Assembly: GCA_002633005.1 (NCBI GenBank)
Contig: NMRA01000130.1
Coordinates: 618,082 to 682,081 of the forward strand
DNA length: 64,000 nt
Origin: Phoronis australis
Lineage: Eukaryota > Phoronida > Phoronidae
Reading direction: 5' to 3'
Positions within the stretch are counted from its first letter, which is position 1, and each line of letters opens with the position of its first letter. Below are positions 14,069-36,280 of this stretch, in pieces. Both the position numbers and the translations under genes were made by a program. The notes beneath the pieces were generated by a model, which had not been told where the DNA came from, searched no databases, and was given only the letters and a program-made list of their open reading frames with translations.

Positions 14069-15334
14069 CCCGTTAGCGAGTGATTCACCAGAAGCATGTC
14101 TACAACACTAGCTAGGCAGTGACTCTGCCTAAACCTGGGTATTATTGTTAGTGCTTTGGCTGTGATCTGGCAAATAACACCATCTGTCTGGGCTAGTAAG
14201 GAAATGGACTTGACCATCATTTACAGATACAGAAATCCAACTGACGAAGTTAAGAAAAAGGTTTAACCCAAACATATCTTTATTCAGCAATGACACGTTA
14301 ACATCAATATAATTTATAATTCCTGGGAAAGTTTTACTCAGTCAAGTTTATTAAAGTTAAGTTAGGAATACCGGGTCAGAAACAAGGTCAATATAAAACG
14401 GAGATGGAAGAACGAGCCAAATGTCAAATGACCCGATTAGTTGACCCTCAACAAAAATTCACGCAATTTGAAAGACATTCACTTACCTTATGCAACTTCA
14501 GGGAGTTCAGGTGGTACTCGAAAACCCGTAAGATACTGTGTAAGTCAAGTGCAGCCAATGTTCAACCAGATAGTTCTTTTATTGAAGCCTAAACACACGG
14601 ATATTGGGCCTCAACCCTCAAGAATATTTAGTTGCCTTTGTTACATCCGGGCAACATAAGTGACCTATATTTCACAAATGACCCATTTACAGTGCGTTCT
14701 CATATTAGCTTTTTTGAGAGAAATAAAAATATACAGATATAATTGTATCAAAAAACATTAGATGGAGATTTTAGTAGATTTAAAATGTTAAAATTACTGA
14801 CATTATTTCTTATTTATATGCTAAATACTCAATTAACACGTTTTTGGCAACAGGGTTTTAAGGTTATATCTTAAATAGGTCAACCTAAGCCGACCTTTGA
14901 TTTGTGTGGTAAATTAAAAATTTCTTTCTTGAAATTCAGTGCCAGATAACGAAAATGAAGCCAAATTTTGAAGGCCGAGGCCAGGAAAATTATGTGGAAC
15001 GACAACTTTGCGTACAGAAAAGGAATATATCAAGTGTTTGCAGGTATACTTCTTACGCGCCGACATGATTATTTGGAGTTTGTTTTTGTGGAGTTCCACA
15101 TTGTCATTGTCAGGTGTCAGCTGACTCGTGATTCGTGAACACTCATACGAAGCCCGGCGATGCCAAAGCCCAAGATTAAGTAGTGGTAAATCAAAATCCA
15201 TCGTGTACGACAGATTTTGTTTGCAAATTACGCTTAACCAGGCTTCTGTTGAGTGCAGTCCTAGCCAGTCAGATACCACTGCGTTTTGAGCTGTTAGAAC
15301 CTGAAATTTCACACAGCCTGGGTAGTTTTGCTCG

Positions 15335-15755
15335 CTTACTCGCCGTGAAACCGATATCAACATGTAGAGCTAATGACCCGCAAAGGTGAATGCAAAATTC
15401 TGGGAGTCAATGCACACTGACCTGTTGCAGGCATTTAAGTGAAAAACAATCCAATAAATGTCATTTTCTTGCATAATTGTCTGCCTTTTATAACAAAGAA
15501 AAGTCTGTCATCGTTTTGAAAAGAGTGACATGCACACGCGCCATTTCCTAAAATTTTGCAACATCTCTCTGGAGATAATGACATCTTCGCAGCAGCAAAA
15601 TTTGTTCTGAAATTAGGTTTGCTGGTATTAAAATACGGTAAAAACTTGTAACAAAATGAAACCAGTTCTGATAATTTGTTGTGAAATGCACACAACCTCA
15701 TGGAAGGGAAGAACAGTTGATTGAAGAATCCGGGGAAAAAGAATCTGGCCAATAG
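15335..15755. repeat. Diverged direct duplication, copy 1
   Basis: The order of shared blocks is the same as in 16113-16460: TCGCCGTGAAAC...ATCAACA, GTAGAGCT(T)AATGACC, CTGGGAGTCAA, TTTAAGTGAAAAACAAT, AAATGTCATTTTCT, AATAATTTGTTGTGA-like, and CAGTTGATTGAAGAATC. The copies differ by many substitutions and indels, so the event is old. Minus-strand open frames here (14914-15363 and 15435-15875) are not supported as genes. Confidence 0.7.
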
Positions 15756-16112
15756 GTAACCCAATATTTCATGGCGGGCCGAAAGCTGACACAAAAGAAT
15801 GCACCTCAATTTTAGCAGCAGAGTAATGGTAGAACACCAATTTTCCAACACCGGTAAATAATTTAGTTTACTCAAGGAAGAGTGCAGTTTTTAATGACAC
15901 TAGTTTTGTAGGTCAGATTTTATTTGGTCATTTTTTTATCCACATCGGCGCAAAGCTGTGTTTTTAGTATACAGTACCATGTCTATTGGAGTCCTAGTTC
16001 TAGCCAGCTAGCTGCATGAAAGCTAACATCAAAATACAGTAGGAACCGCTGTGTGTTGACGTCAAATAACATAAACCTCAGAATTTTACACCACTCGTAT
16101 ACTTCTGCTTGT

Positions 16113-16460
16113 CACCTCGTCGTGAAACTTACATCAACAAGTAGAGCTTAATGACCGCAAGGAGTGCATGCAAAATCTGGGAGTCAACCGACAGTCACCT
16201 GCCCCTTACAACTGTTTAAGTGAAAAACAATACATAAATGTCATTTTCTAGTGTAATTCTCTGGCTTTTGTAATAAATAAAAAGTCTGTTGCCCACGAGC
16301 CATTTGCTTAATTTTTTGTGAGGTCTTTCAGACAATTTGTTGCTATTGTATTAAAATACCTAAAACGAAGTGAAATCAATTACAATAATTTGTTGTGACA
16401 TGTACACAACCTTGTGAAAGGAGAGCAGTTGATTGAAGAATCGGCGAAAAAGGAGATGGT
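16113..16460. repeat. Diverged direct duplication, copy 2
   Basis: Second copy of the block at 15335-15755, shorter by an internal deletion of roughly 70 bases. It ends about 190 bases before the first recognisable RUNDC3 exon, inside the presumed upstream intron. It may be either a segmental duplication or two insertions of one repeat; with only two copies visible I cannot decide. Confidence 0.65.
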
Positions 16461-16575
16461 TTGGCAGACTTGAATTTGTCGCGTGTTGATGAGTCAAACT
16501 AATGCCTGCGTCAAACTAAAGCTACCGTAAGTTACCAGAATTGAAATTTACAACATTGAGTGTGTTATTACGTGA

Positions 16576-27045
<10,470 letters not shown>

Positions 27046-29045
27046 ACAGCAATGTCTAGTTGCGGAAAATTTACGAGTTCGGAATTCACCAGGTGGCTCA
27101 AGTAAAACAGCTGTCTTACCGTCTGGAGCACCTAGGGTATTTTTTTCATAGCCTCGGAGGTGGTTCTTTCTGTGCATGTGCAAACTTCAATCATTACAGC
27201 ACGTCATGTGACACTCAAAGTGGAGAATGTTGTGGAAAATGCTGAGACACCCCGTGTAACAATAGACTTAAATACGAGTGAATAGTACTACATCACGGGG
27301 TAGACTAAGGATTGACAATGACCAAAACTTAGACTTTGGAAGCCTTCTCAAACGAAGCCAGGATTTCAGCCATCTCTTAGCATTCCATTCGCTGTAATGA
27401 CTGAAGTTCATGGATGAACAGAAAAGCAACACCTCTGAGGGATACCTTGAGGTTGGGAAAATACCCGAGGTGATCCAGATGGCTTCTTACCTGAAAAGTC
27501 CACGTTATCTCTTGGGACTGTTATTCCACATCCTAGTGAACAAGCTTTCTGTTGTAAACCAATTCAGATAGTGCAAGTAGAGCACCCTTTCTTTGTTAGC
27601 GCCTCCTAGTGAATGTCAAGGACATCAGTGCATTGTGGTCATGGGGATGAGGGAAGGAGTTTGATATTAAATGTAAGTGGTTATGACACCGAAGAGACTA
27701 TTAGAATTTATGGCCAATTTCCTGGAATAATACTTGCATTGTTGTCTTTGGACAGGGTTTGATATTAAGAGGTTGTGATACCATAGAGAGTATTAGAATT
27801 TGATGATGGAGAAGAGAGTTTACTGAAGTAATACTTGCAATAGGGAAAAAGTTATGTATCTGTATGATGTCTAATGTAGCTGAATGTGATACTCAAGGGT
27901 GACAATCGTAATCTTAGTGAAGCTGTAAAATAATGCTTTCACTTAGTCTTTTACTTGATCGTAACTGAAGGTTATAATTCAGATATTGGTGTGGAGTGCT
28001 TGAAGTCACCATTCGTGGATTTTAAATTGTTTTAATATTGCCAAGAATAATGTAAGACTGGAATAGATGTAAATGGAATCAGAGTTTTCATATTTCGCAC
28101 TTGAACAATCTTGGTTCTAGTTGTGTGGCCAGAACTTGTGTTTCGCACCATTCCCTAAAAAGTTGTGTCTGAAGAACGCGTACAAGTGTGTATCTGATTG
28201 ACCTGCTTAAAAACAGTTCTGGTACTTAGGTGTAAGAGTTATAGTGATTGAAGTTGATATTTTGTATGGTATAAAAGAACACCGCTTACACATAACAGTG
28301 CATTGTTTGTAAAGTGAATACTTATTTAGCTTTTGCAAAGCCTTGTATTGCATCATATTTTAAAATGCTGTAAAAACAGTCTAAATCATATAAAAAGCAA
28401 AATACAATGTAACTAAACAGTCTTCCCAATGACAGCTGTGTCGTTACACTTGGGCTTAGTTTCTCTATTGCAATCCTCACTTTGAAGTTAGAGCGGAATT
28501 TTTACCTTGGCCTGGTTGCTGTATGCAGCTTTATATTATGCTCTTAATTTTCTACTTATTTGTGAGTCAATGCTTCAAGTCACGTCAATGAATATTCTCA
28601 CTGTTGCAGTACTTAAAGGTTTTTATTTTTGGTTGTTGCATTTTGTAAATAATGACAGGCCATGACAGACCGTGGACCCACAGCAGGGTTATAAAACCAC
28701 TTCTGTGACCACTTTGGAGGCGGGGGCTAATTTTGATGTTTTCATATTACAAACCATCGTATTTTATTTAAGTCCCTGTGTACATTTCCACACAATTTGA
28801 TTTTTAAATTTGGCTAATTATGCAAAGCGGAGTTGTCTCCTGACTGGAGGTGTGGCCCACAGTCTATTGATGATTTCCTTGTGTTTTGAAATAAATGTCC
28901 AGTAACATACCTTGTATAGAAATAAAGAAGTTAGAATGCACATTTGCAGATAGAAAAGTGCAATGTTTGTCTGCTCTTACCACATTTACGAACAAATTAT
29001 TCTCGCCTCATTTCAACTCTGTGTGGTGTAAATAAAACTATTGAT
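27046..29045 (+). other. Probable RUNDC3 3' untranslated region
   Basis: Two kilobases after the RUNDC3 stop have no coding signal. AATAAA signals occur near 28889, 28921 and 29031, so the mRNA could end at any of several sites between about 28900 and 29060. The exact end cannot be set without transcripts. Confidence 0.5.
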
Positions 29046-29060
29046 CTTTTTGTAGTTAGA

Positions 29061-32000
29061 GATTTGTGCAATAGTTGCAATGGATTGTGGGAAATCTTCT
29101 AAGCTGAGTGAAACCAACCAATAAAATCAGAAAATGCTCACCTACATTTCCATCCAACAGGTGTAAAATATGATTTTGATGATTACTAATATTTGTTGAG
29201 AAACAAGTGTACTTAATTTGAGTAATGGTAATGTTCAGTTTCTTTGACCAGTTTTCGATGTTTTTGTATTTAACTGACGTGATCTCTGTTCCAAGTTTTG
29301 GTTCTTGTTCTGTTGCTGCAAGTTGTATTTGTGTGGGGGTGTTATGTAACATGTTTCATGATGTACACACACATTGAATAAACACATCTAGTCATTTTAT
29401 AGTAATTTTTTATTTTGAAGATACTGCACAACTGTTTAACAGTCAAAATACACTTTTCAAAAGTGATTAGCGAATGAAAATATTCAAACTGGTGTTGGTG
29501 TCCTGTGCTGCCCAGTAAGATAGATTTGTACCTGTATACAAATAATATCATGCCAAGTTGAGATCGTGTCTTTTGTAAAGGAGATAAATATTGTCATCCT
29601 CCACCTTAAGCGAGTGTTCAGTGGTCTGGTAGTTCAAGCAATTCACTTGTTTAGTATGACATCATTTTGACATTCTGGACCCATTCAAATAAAATTAAAA
29701 TGCCAAAATGTAGCGCTGTAGATTATGAAGCACTTTGAAAATTATTACCTTGCTATACACCTCGTTCACCTTAATCCCTTCTAAAGTCCCCATGAGCTCA
29801 AAATGGGAGAAACCGTAGTTACGGTTGAAATGTACCGATTAATCCAAACCTATAATTTTGTAAAAATATCAAGCACTAATGTCTCTGTGGTTACATTAAC
29901 CGGAAAAAAACGATACCTACAAAATTTTGAAAATGTCGTGGTATTTCTATTCCTATTAATTTGTGGGTCCAAATCGGTTCATAATAGTGGCACATATGTC
30001 ACCACTAAACATCTGAATTGGCACACGGGGTTGATTTCCCTGTCTCAACAACCCATTGTTCCCATTCTTCGGCTGAATTTATCACCATCTATTGTCAGAA
30101 TATTGAATTGACAAGAGCATTGAGCTGCACACCAGTACTCGAGTACTAATACATAAGCAATCCAGAAAATACTGGTATTTAATGTTGATAGCACAAGTAC
30201 CAGTTTTCTAATCAGCTTTTTCAACAATGTACCAATCTACGTTTTATACACTCGCGAAAGTGGCAAGAATTGTGGACAGTCCTCGATTTACCCATGTATT
30301 TAATTACATCTGTAATTTGCAAGTATCGAGAACAATACTGTTAGAAAACCCTACCACTAAGAAAATATCTATATTTGATCCTATGATCACCGGTGTGCAG
30401 TTCAACATAATATGGACAATTTTAAAGGGGTATTTCCTCCCTGCAAAAGGCCTAGACACGAAACAGACGGGTTAATCTCTAAATAAACTAGTCTTGACTT
30501 TCCTTTTCATGCTGGAAATTAGTATCTACCATCAAAAGAAATTTAAAGTTCACTGGCGATTGATGTGAAGCAATCTAATTTTGGAAGGGCTGGCTCACCT
30601 AATCAAATTAGAGGCTGTGCAATGCCCTTCCTGAATACTCTGTTCTGGAAGAAAATCACCTTCCATGCGGTATGGCATGGAGGTGTTTGTAGGACATTTT
30701 GCGAAATTGAGTAACCATGTTTTTAGATCTGAGATGGAAATGTCCCTTGAAGCGTCTTTAAACCAGCCTTCCATCAACAATAATTTTTGATTTAGGGCAC
30801 ATACTGTTAGTAATAAAATTGTCCTTATCTTACTGTTAAGTGGTCTATATCAAGAGGAAACTTTGTTGACAAATGAAGGTCTATAGCCACATTCATTACC
30901 GAGAGTAAACCGCAATGTTTCATAAGCTCTACATAAACACAGGTCCACTTTTACCACATACACAAATAGCCATTCAGCAGAGAATTGTTAGTATAGCACG
31001 ATCTCACAATATCACTCACTCGCAGTTGCAGCCCAGGGGGTCTGTTCCATGTGATGAGCAGGAAGTGTTGCCTCACATTCAGAATCTAAACCAGTGCAAC
31101 GTCTGATTAGTCAGTAAAAGGGGTACACAGGACAATACATTGAAAAATCACAGGGTGACAACTGAATACCAAATCGCAGATTGCAACAATAAAAATTAAC
31201 CATCCAAAATGAAATTAGAGAGCCACACTTTCCCGCCACCCAAGAGGATACTTGAGAAAGCCAAATACCCACACAACAGTTTGTAGCATACCCTTACTGC
31301 CATGCTTCACCTTAAATGGGAGACCCTTGAGTACTGCTTAACTCTGATTTAAGATAAGAAAAGTAACTATTCAACAGAATATTGAAGAACAGATTAACTT
31401 AAAAACTGACGTGGATTTGGATGTGATGACTAAATATTCATTTTGGAGAAAAAAGAATGCATGCTCAAAAACAAATCCTTGGTCATCTGTTTGCATTGCA
31501 TGTGGAATGGAGCACCGAACTATCAGCAACGTCAAAATTGTCAGTGGAACTACACGGGCACTGAATAGACATGTCTTTCTATCCCTTTTCCTGTGTTTTC
31601 ACATATGTTCGCACTCGAGTCTATTATCCCCATTTTCTCGTCCCATTGTGGCTATTTCTGCTGAATCTCTGTATTCTTCGACTTCAAACGCTCCTGTTCA
31701 CTCATGTAAAAGGTCCATCGCTTGCGCTTCCCAATATCTATGTCCAGTTTGTCTATCTGCCATCTACAAAAGAGAACGACTTAGGCATCGAGAAGAGAAA
31801 TAGCATACGATTGGAGCTGCTTTGGTTTTTGGAAGATATTTAATGCTTGTACCTACATAGGATACACAATGAAAATTTTGGAGTGATTACACTTGTCTGG
31901 TAGGCCAATTTCATGCCATAACACTGAGGACCGGGGTCTTTTTATCGAACTCCAAGTATTTTTTTACATTTTCCGTTGACCTTGAATACAAACATAATTC

Positions 32001-32499
32001 CTTACTCGCGCGTATTATGGTTTATATGAATGATTGTAATTCTATTTTGCATTTGATGATCCCAACATTAAAGCTATAGGTTTGGGTCCGAACTCCAGAT
32101 CTTGAGTTTTTATTCAAAACCGAGAGTTTCTACTCGAATTTAAAGCTTCGATCAAGGGGTCATTAAGTGGGCTAGCTGCTCAACTGCGTAAATAACAATA
32201 TGCTCTAGCACAGAATAAGAGACAGCGTTCGTATTAAAGTAGAATGGAAAATGACCAAAATATTTTCGACTTTGATTCCGAGTATCAAGATTAGATCCTG
32301 GGCTTAGTGTTATTAGTTAGTGCTAAGCAGCCATGAACATACCTTCAATAATTACATAGTGACAATTTTCTTCATCTAAGATATTGCACACTAAGACTTT
32401 TCTCCTCACACTGACCTTAGCTACGACTTGAACTTGATGTAAATAAATAGGGCACTCATTCTCACTTTCTAACTGGCCTTAATCAACAGATAGCTGTGT
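29061..32499. other. Intergenic, no gene recognised
   Basis: Open frames of up to 130 codons occur on both strands but overlap one another, lack domains and lack credible splice sites. Another AATAAA lies near 29377 on the + strand. Nothing else stands out in the 3.4 kb between RUNDC3 and the lectin gene. Confidence 0.45.
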
Positions 32500-32505
32500 T
32501 TTATT
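32500..32505 (-). promoter_or_regulatory. Candidate poly(A) signal overlapping lectin gene end
   Basis: AATAAA on the minus strand begins four bases after the TGA stop (32510-32512) of the lectin/TSR gene. If used, the 3' UTR would be only about 20-30 nt. A more distal signal cannot be excluded. Confidence 0.4.
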
Positions 32506-32509
32506 TAAC

Positions 32510-34531
32510 TCATATATTTAGAATAACAGTGCCAAACAGACAAATAACCCATGACATTACAAAGTTACAATATCCTCTAAGTTCCTGCACAGATGAAGAA
32601 TGCAAAAATGAAAATGGGTTTTTCCATTTCCTGTAATATCGGTAATCCATGTCTTTGTGTCCAGCCTTGACATCGTAATGAAGCCAACACTTGCCTGTCA
32701 GCTGACTGAAACTTACGGATTCACACGAGACTTCTTCACAGCACTGCATTTTACACTCCTTTTCTCCGGGCACATCAACAGGCCATGCTTGCTCCTCGGT
32801 ATTGACAGTGTACCTACCACGGAACAGCAGGCACTCCTCCAGGCAACTAAAGCCATCACACACACCAGACTCTCTCTCCATTTTCCCTGGGACACAGTTC
32901 ATACACAATCGTTGTCTCTGGCGCTTGCCAGCTCCGCACTTAGAACTACACTCCGTCCATTCTTGCCACTTGTGCCAGCGAGGAATAAACGGACACTCCG
33001 GTGGCTCACAATCCTCTAGCTCCACATATTCATCAGGGAAGCAGTCCAATCCACCATTAGCAGGTGCTGGATCGGTGCATGTCTTGCGGCGCTTGCGAAC
33101 CCCTTGTCCACATGTTCCAGCACACATAGTCCATGCTTTCCATTCAGACCAGCTTCCATTGACAATGCAGGGATCAAGGTGACATACCTCAACAACAGTA
33201 AAATTCCCTTGGCAAGGGGCTCCACCATAGGCAGGTGCGGGATTATCGCAGGACCGATTCCAGTACTGGACGCCGCTACCACACGTCACACTGCAGCCAA
33301 CCCACACATTCCAGTTTGACCACTGGCCATCTACAGGGCACATACTATTGTGCCGGCACGTTTTCATATCTAAATTATCCCCTTCACATTGGCGTCCATT
33401 GTCTTCCGGTGGTGGGTTGTTACACAACCGCACGCGTACCTGAGCACCTTGTTCACACGTGACATTGCAATGATCCCAAGCTCCCCATTTGGACCATCTG
33501 CCATCTACTGGACAGTTTGGTAACTGACATTCTATCCAGTTGTCGCTATGCCCAACACAATGTTTTCCACCATAAAGGGGAGCAGGATTGTTGCACAGTC
33601 TATGTAGTTGCTGAGTGGCTTTCCCACATGACTTGCTACAGTGGGTTTTTGGCAGCCACGCACCCCACATTCCATCCACGGGGCAAGTGTCCAATTCGCA
33701 GTTCGTGGCCGTTGTAGCATTACCAGAGCAATTGCGTCCATTGTACTGAGGGGGAGGGTTGTTACAGTCTCTTTCAGCGACTTTTGTACCAGGGCCACAT
33801 GTTGCCGAGCATGCAGAGAAATTACCCCAAGATCCCCATTGTCCGTCAATGGGACAAGGACCTTCTTCACAGATTTGTGCTTGACTGGCATCTCCTTTGC
33901 ATGGATCTCCGCCGTACAGTGGGGTCGGGTTATCGCACCTGCGTTCGCGTATACGAGTACCTTTCTCACACGTCACGCTACAATCTTTCCATCCTTCCCA
34001 CTCGCTCCAGTTCCCATGAACAGTAGGAATGTACTCGCAGAGATAGCTTCTAGTCTCTGAACAATTGCCATCAATCCATCTACCATGGTATTGCGACGAG
34101 TGCATTGTGAACATCCAGACGCAGTCTTCGTTGGCGTTGTTACCGTATGCACCGCCATTGTCTGGTTGGGAGTCCATCCAATTGCTGTATACCATCGGCT
34201 TGTTATCTGGCTTCCATATCATGCTCCCTTCTACATCATCATCGGTGGCGCCAAGCCACCATTCCAGACTGTTGAGAGCGTTCCTACTGAGAAATTTGGC
34301 AACGACGGTGTTTTTTAAGAAAGATTCAATATGTGCGAGATGGCCACCATCTAAGCTGCACTGGGCGGAGGCTGACGTCCAGTTCTTGACGTGTGTACCA
34401 ACTCTGAGGCAAGAATTGATTTCAAATTGAAATATATAGCTCACAGGACATGGATTTGTGACTGCATCCTGTGCTAACAAGCATTTCAACAAGACAACCG
34501 ATAATAAAGCACTCCTCCCGTAATCGACCAT
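32510..34531 (-). CDS. C-type lectin / 7x thrombospondin type 1 repeat / PAN-like protein, intronless
   Basis: One uninterrupted frame of 673 residues from ATG at 34531; the frame stays open to 34756 but the upstream part is hydrophobic and starts without ATG. I chose 34531 because it gives a classic signal peptide (MVDYGRSALLSVVLLKCLLA). Residues about 28-168 are a C-type lectin domain with WWLGATD, a QPD motif (galactose-type in this fold) and GRWIDGNC, where canonical WND is WID. Seven TSP1 repeats follow (each W..W..W-x-x-C[SN].(T/S)C.[GK]G... with conserved C..N[PT]P.P..GG..C), the last one degenerate. Then comes a Cys-rich PAN/apple-like module (CLLFRGRYT...CKMQCCEEVSCESVSF...CWLH) and a hydrophobic C-terminus (FVMSWVICLFGTVILNI) that could be a membrane or GPI signal. 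Many N-x-S/T sites and WxxW C-mannosylation motifs support secretion. Ligand unknown; a recognition or adhesion role is inference. Confidence 0.9.
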   Translation of the reverse strand: MVDYGRSALLSVVLLKCLLAQDAVTNPCPVSYIFQFEINSCLRVGTHVKNWTSASAQCSLDGGHLAHIESFLKNTVVAKFLSRNALNSLEWWLGATDDDVEGSMIWKPDNKPMVYSNWMDSQPDNGGAYGNNANEDCVWMFTMHSSQYHGRWIDGNCSETRSYLCEYIPTVHGNWSEWEGWKDCSVTCEKGTRIRERRCDNPTPLYGGDPCKGDASQAQICEEGPCPIDGQWGSWGNFSACSATCGPGTKVAERDCNNPPPQYNGRNCSGNATTATNCELDTCPVDGMWGAWLPKTHCSKSCGKATQQLHRLCNNPAPLYGGKHCVGHSDNWIECQLPNCPVDGRWSKWGAWDHCNVTCEQGAQVRVRLCNNPPPEDNGRQCEGDNLDMKTCRHNSMCPVDGQWSNWNVWVGCSVTCGSGVQYWNRSCDNPAPAYGGAPCQGNFTVVEVCHLDPCIVNGSWSEWKAWTMCAGTCGQGVRKRRKTCTDPAPANGGLDCFPDEYVELEDCEPPECPFIPRWHKWQEWTECSSKCGAGKRQRQRLCMNCVPGKMERESGVCDGFSCLEECLLFRGRYTVNTEEQAWPVDVPGEKECKMQCCEEVSCESVSFSQLTGKCWLHYDVKAGHKDMDYRYYRKWKNPFSFLHSSSVQELRGYCNFVMSWVICLFGTVILNI

Positions 34532-34844
34532 TAAAGTCAAATTAACCATAGTGACAAGTAAGCTGAGCAATGAAATGTGAATGGATAATATTGTCAGAGT
34601 GATGACATCACACATCACATTCCTCAGCAGTGATGTCATAAAGAAAATGGAATCATGAAGTAAACACAATTTTGCAAAATCAAAAACTCCCTTAAGGAGC
34701 AAACTGACAACATCAGATATGTAAATTGTAAGGTTGGAAATGAAGTGAAAAAGCAATAGCTAGAAATTTAAAATAAGAGAAACATGAAATTGAAAGTTCA
34801 GCAATAGCTTAAAACTCTAGAATATCACAAAAGGCGCTCTACTC
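34532..34844. promoter_or_regulatory. Divergent spacer between lectin/TSR gene and two-pass membrane gene
   Basis: The two start codons are 313 bases apart on opposite strands, so the genes probably share or abut promoters. No TATA box or known element is convincing. The assignment depends on the chosen lectin start. Confidence 0.4.
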
Positions 34845-35915
34845 ATGGATGCCAGTGAGCGGAGTCTAACAGAACAAACAGAAAAACAAAATTCAAAAAA
34901 GGACGATAACTTGAAGATAGCGGACCAAGACCCCGTGAGTATTACCCCATTAGTTGAAGGGATTTCTTCAACAGCCTGGACACCAGACATTCGCACCATT
35001 TCCTGGCAGGACACAAGCGTGGCCAAAAAAGAACAGGACCTAACACATGTTGATGCCGTGGACAAGTCAGTCTCAGGAAAACCTTTAGATAACCACCCTG
35101 TAGAAAACAAATGGGTGGTTAGTAATGCATCATTGAATTCAAACCTGAAAGGAAGCAAGGAATCGTTGTACAAAGGTGAGACAGCCTCGGAAAAAACTCA
35201 TTTCATTGATCGTCCTGTGCACAGCAAGGAGATCACAAGCAACGCGTCGTTAAATTCCAACTTGAAAGGAAGCGACGACGCATTCGGTGACGATTTAGTC
35301 GTAGAACCGCAACTGAAACCGTTGGTGACTAGCGCTCCTCAGATTCAAACACCACCTCCACCAGAGCCTGAGAACAAATATTTCCCAGTTTGCGGTGGTA
35401 CATGCTATGTGGTACCTCACGCTCCAAAGGATATGGTGATCAAGGCGAGGGCCTTCCTTGTATTATGTATGGTAGCCATGGCAACAAGTTTGTTCAATAT
35501 CTTCAACCTGTCCCTAAATGGTCCAGTGCACCTAATTAATGTCGACACACGTGGATTTATGGCAGTCTTAGACTGGATCTTTTTTCTTATTTGCATCATC
35601 TCATTGCTAGCAGCAGGAGGGCTGGGCATGTTCATGTGTCTGCCATCAAACAGAAAATTCCTCTTATTTGAGCTGCCCAATTTAGAGACTCAGCCATCTG
35701 CTAGCATCTATGGTAGCAGTCGATTGATTGTGTCCCAAGAACTGCAGCCTAAAGCCTCAAAGGCACCTTCGACTCAGGGTGAGCAATCACATAAAAGCCA
35801 GATATCAGTACCACTGCAATCAAAGCAGATGCCTGGAAAAACGGTTGAAAGTAGTGAAGATGCCTCTACTAAACCTCAAGAAAGTCTAACCATTGAAATG
35901 CATTCAACAATTTAA
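34845..35915 (+). CDS. Two-pass membrane protein of unknown family (paralogue A), intronless
   Basis: Single-exon frame of 356 residues from ATG 34845 to TAA 35913-35915. Residues 1-175 are polar and probably cytoplasmic, with an internal repeat: SNASLNSNLKGS occurs at 93-104 and 132-143, each preceded by (H/R)PV. A proline run (169-173) and CGGTC (183-187) precede TM1 (about 202-221). A short loop with an NLS glycosylation site and VDTRG leads into TM2 (about 239-264, FMAVLDWIFFLICIISLL). The C-terminal 90 residues are Ser/Lys/Gln-rich. AATAAA lies at 35975-35980. The TRG...LDW...CI core is shared with the protein at 40542-41222. I do not recognise the family. No signal peptide is visible; both termini in the cytoplasm is the simplest topology. 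Confidence 0.8.
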   Translation: MDASERSLTEQTEKQNSKKDDNLKIADQDPVSITPLVEGISSTAWTPDIRTISWQDTSVAKKEQDLTHVDAVDKSVSGKPLDNHPVENKWVVSNASLNSNLKGSKESLYKGETASEKTHFIDRPVHSKEITSNASLNSNLKGSDDAFGDDLVVEPQLKPLVTSAPQIQTPPPPEPENKYFPVCGGTCYVVPHAPKDMVIKARAFLVLCMVAMATSLFNIFNLSLNGPVHLINVDTRGFMAVLDWIFFLICIISLLAAGGLGMFMCLPSNRKFLLFELPNLETQPSASIYGSSRLIVSQELQPKASKAPSTQGEQSHKSQISVPLQSKQMPGKTVESSEDASTKPQESLTIEMHSTI

Positions 35916-35974
35916 CTACTGAAACTAGTAGTTCATGAAATTCAGCTGATGTTATTGAGCACAGCAAATCATGA

Positions 35975-35980
35975 AATAAA
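35975..35980 (+). promoter_or_regulatory. Candidate poly(A) signal of paralogue A
   Basis: AATAAA 60 bases after the stop. In the duplicate copy downstream of the gap the corresponding hexamer reads AGTAAA, one of the sequence differences between the two copies. Confidence 0.55.
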
Positions 35981-36278
35981 AATTTGTCACATGATCTCAT
36001 AGGGTTTACAAGTGACATTTACATCTTTTGGTCAGGAAATTGCAACTTTGGTTACGCCTAGTCATTATAGATGTTAAAAGAATGTGACAAAAGTTTGTTG
36101 CTGAACCTAAATCACCTGAAATTCAATTAATAGTCCCCAATTGCAGTATCACTGTGTTGGATTTAGCTCTGACATGGGATTTCAACTCAGTCAGGCAGGA
36201 AATCTACAGACTACATAACAGAGATCATCTCACACATAGTGGAAACTTTCAGGAATGAATAACCATATAAGGGGGGGG

Positions 36279-36279
36279 N
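36279..36279. other. Assembly gap (single N)
   Basis: A single N after a run of eight G, directly before sequence that repeats 35508 onward. Same signature as the gap at 23205. Confidence 0.9.
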
Positions 36280-36280
36280 C

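Noticed and set aside
14914-15363. 149-codon minus-strand open frame with ATG
   Set aside because: No recognisable domain; its start lies in the diverged duplication and the corresponding frame is not kept in the second copy.
15435-15875. 146-codon minus-strand open frame
   Set aside because: Starts at TTG, not ATG, and overlaps the duplicated block whose other copy is not open; no domain.
29803-30475. Adjacent + strand frames of 102 and 82 codons
   Set aside because: No domain, no splice signals linking them, and similar-length frames occur on the opposite strand.
33532-33969. 145-codon minus-strand frame inside the lectin/TSR gene
   Set aside because: Out-of-frame shadow of the TSP1 repeats; repetitive Cys/Pro codons keep the other frames open.
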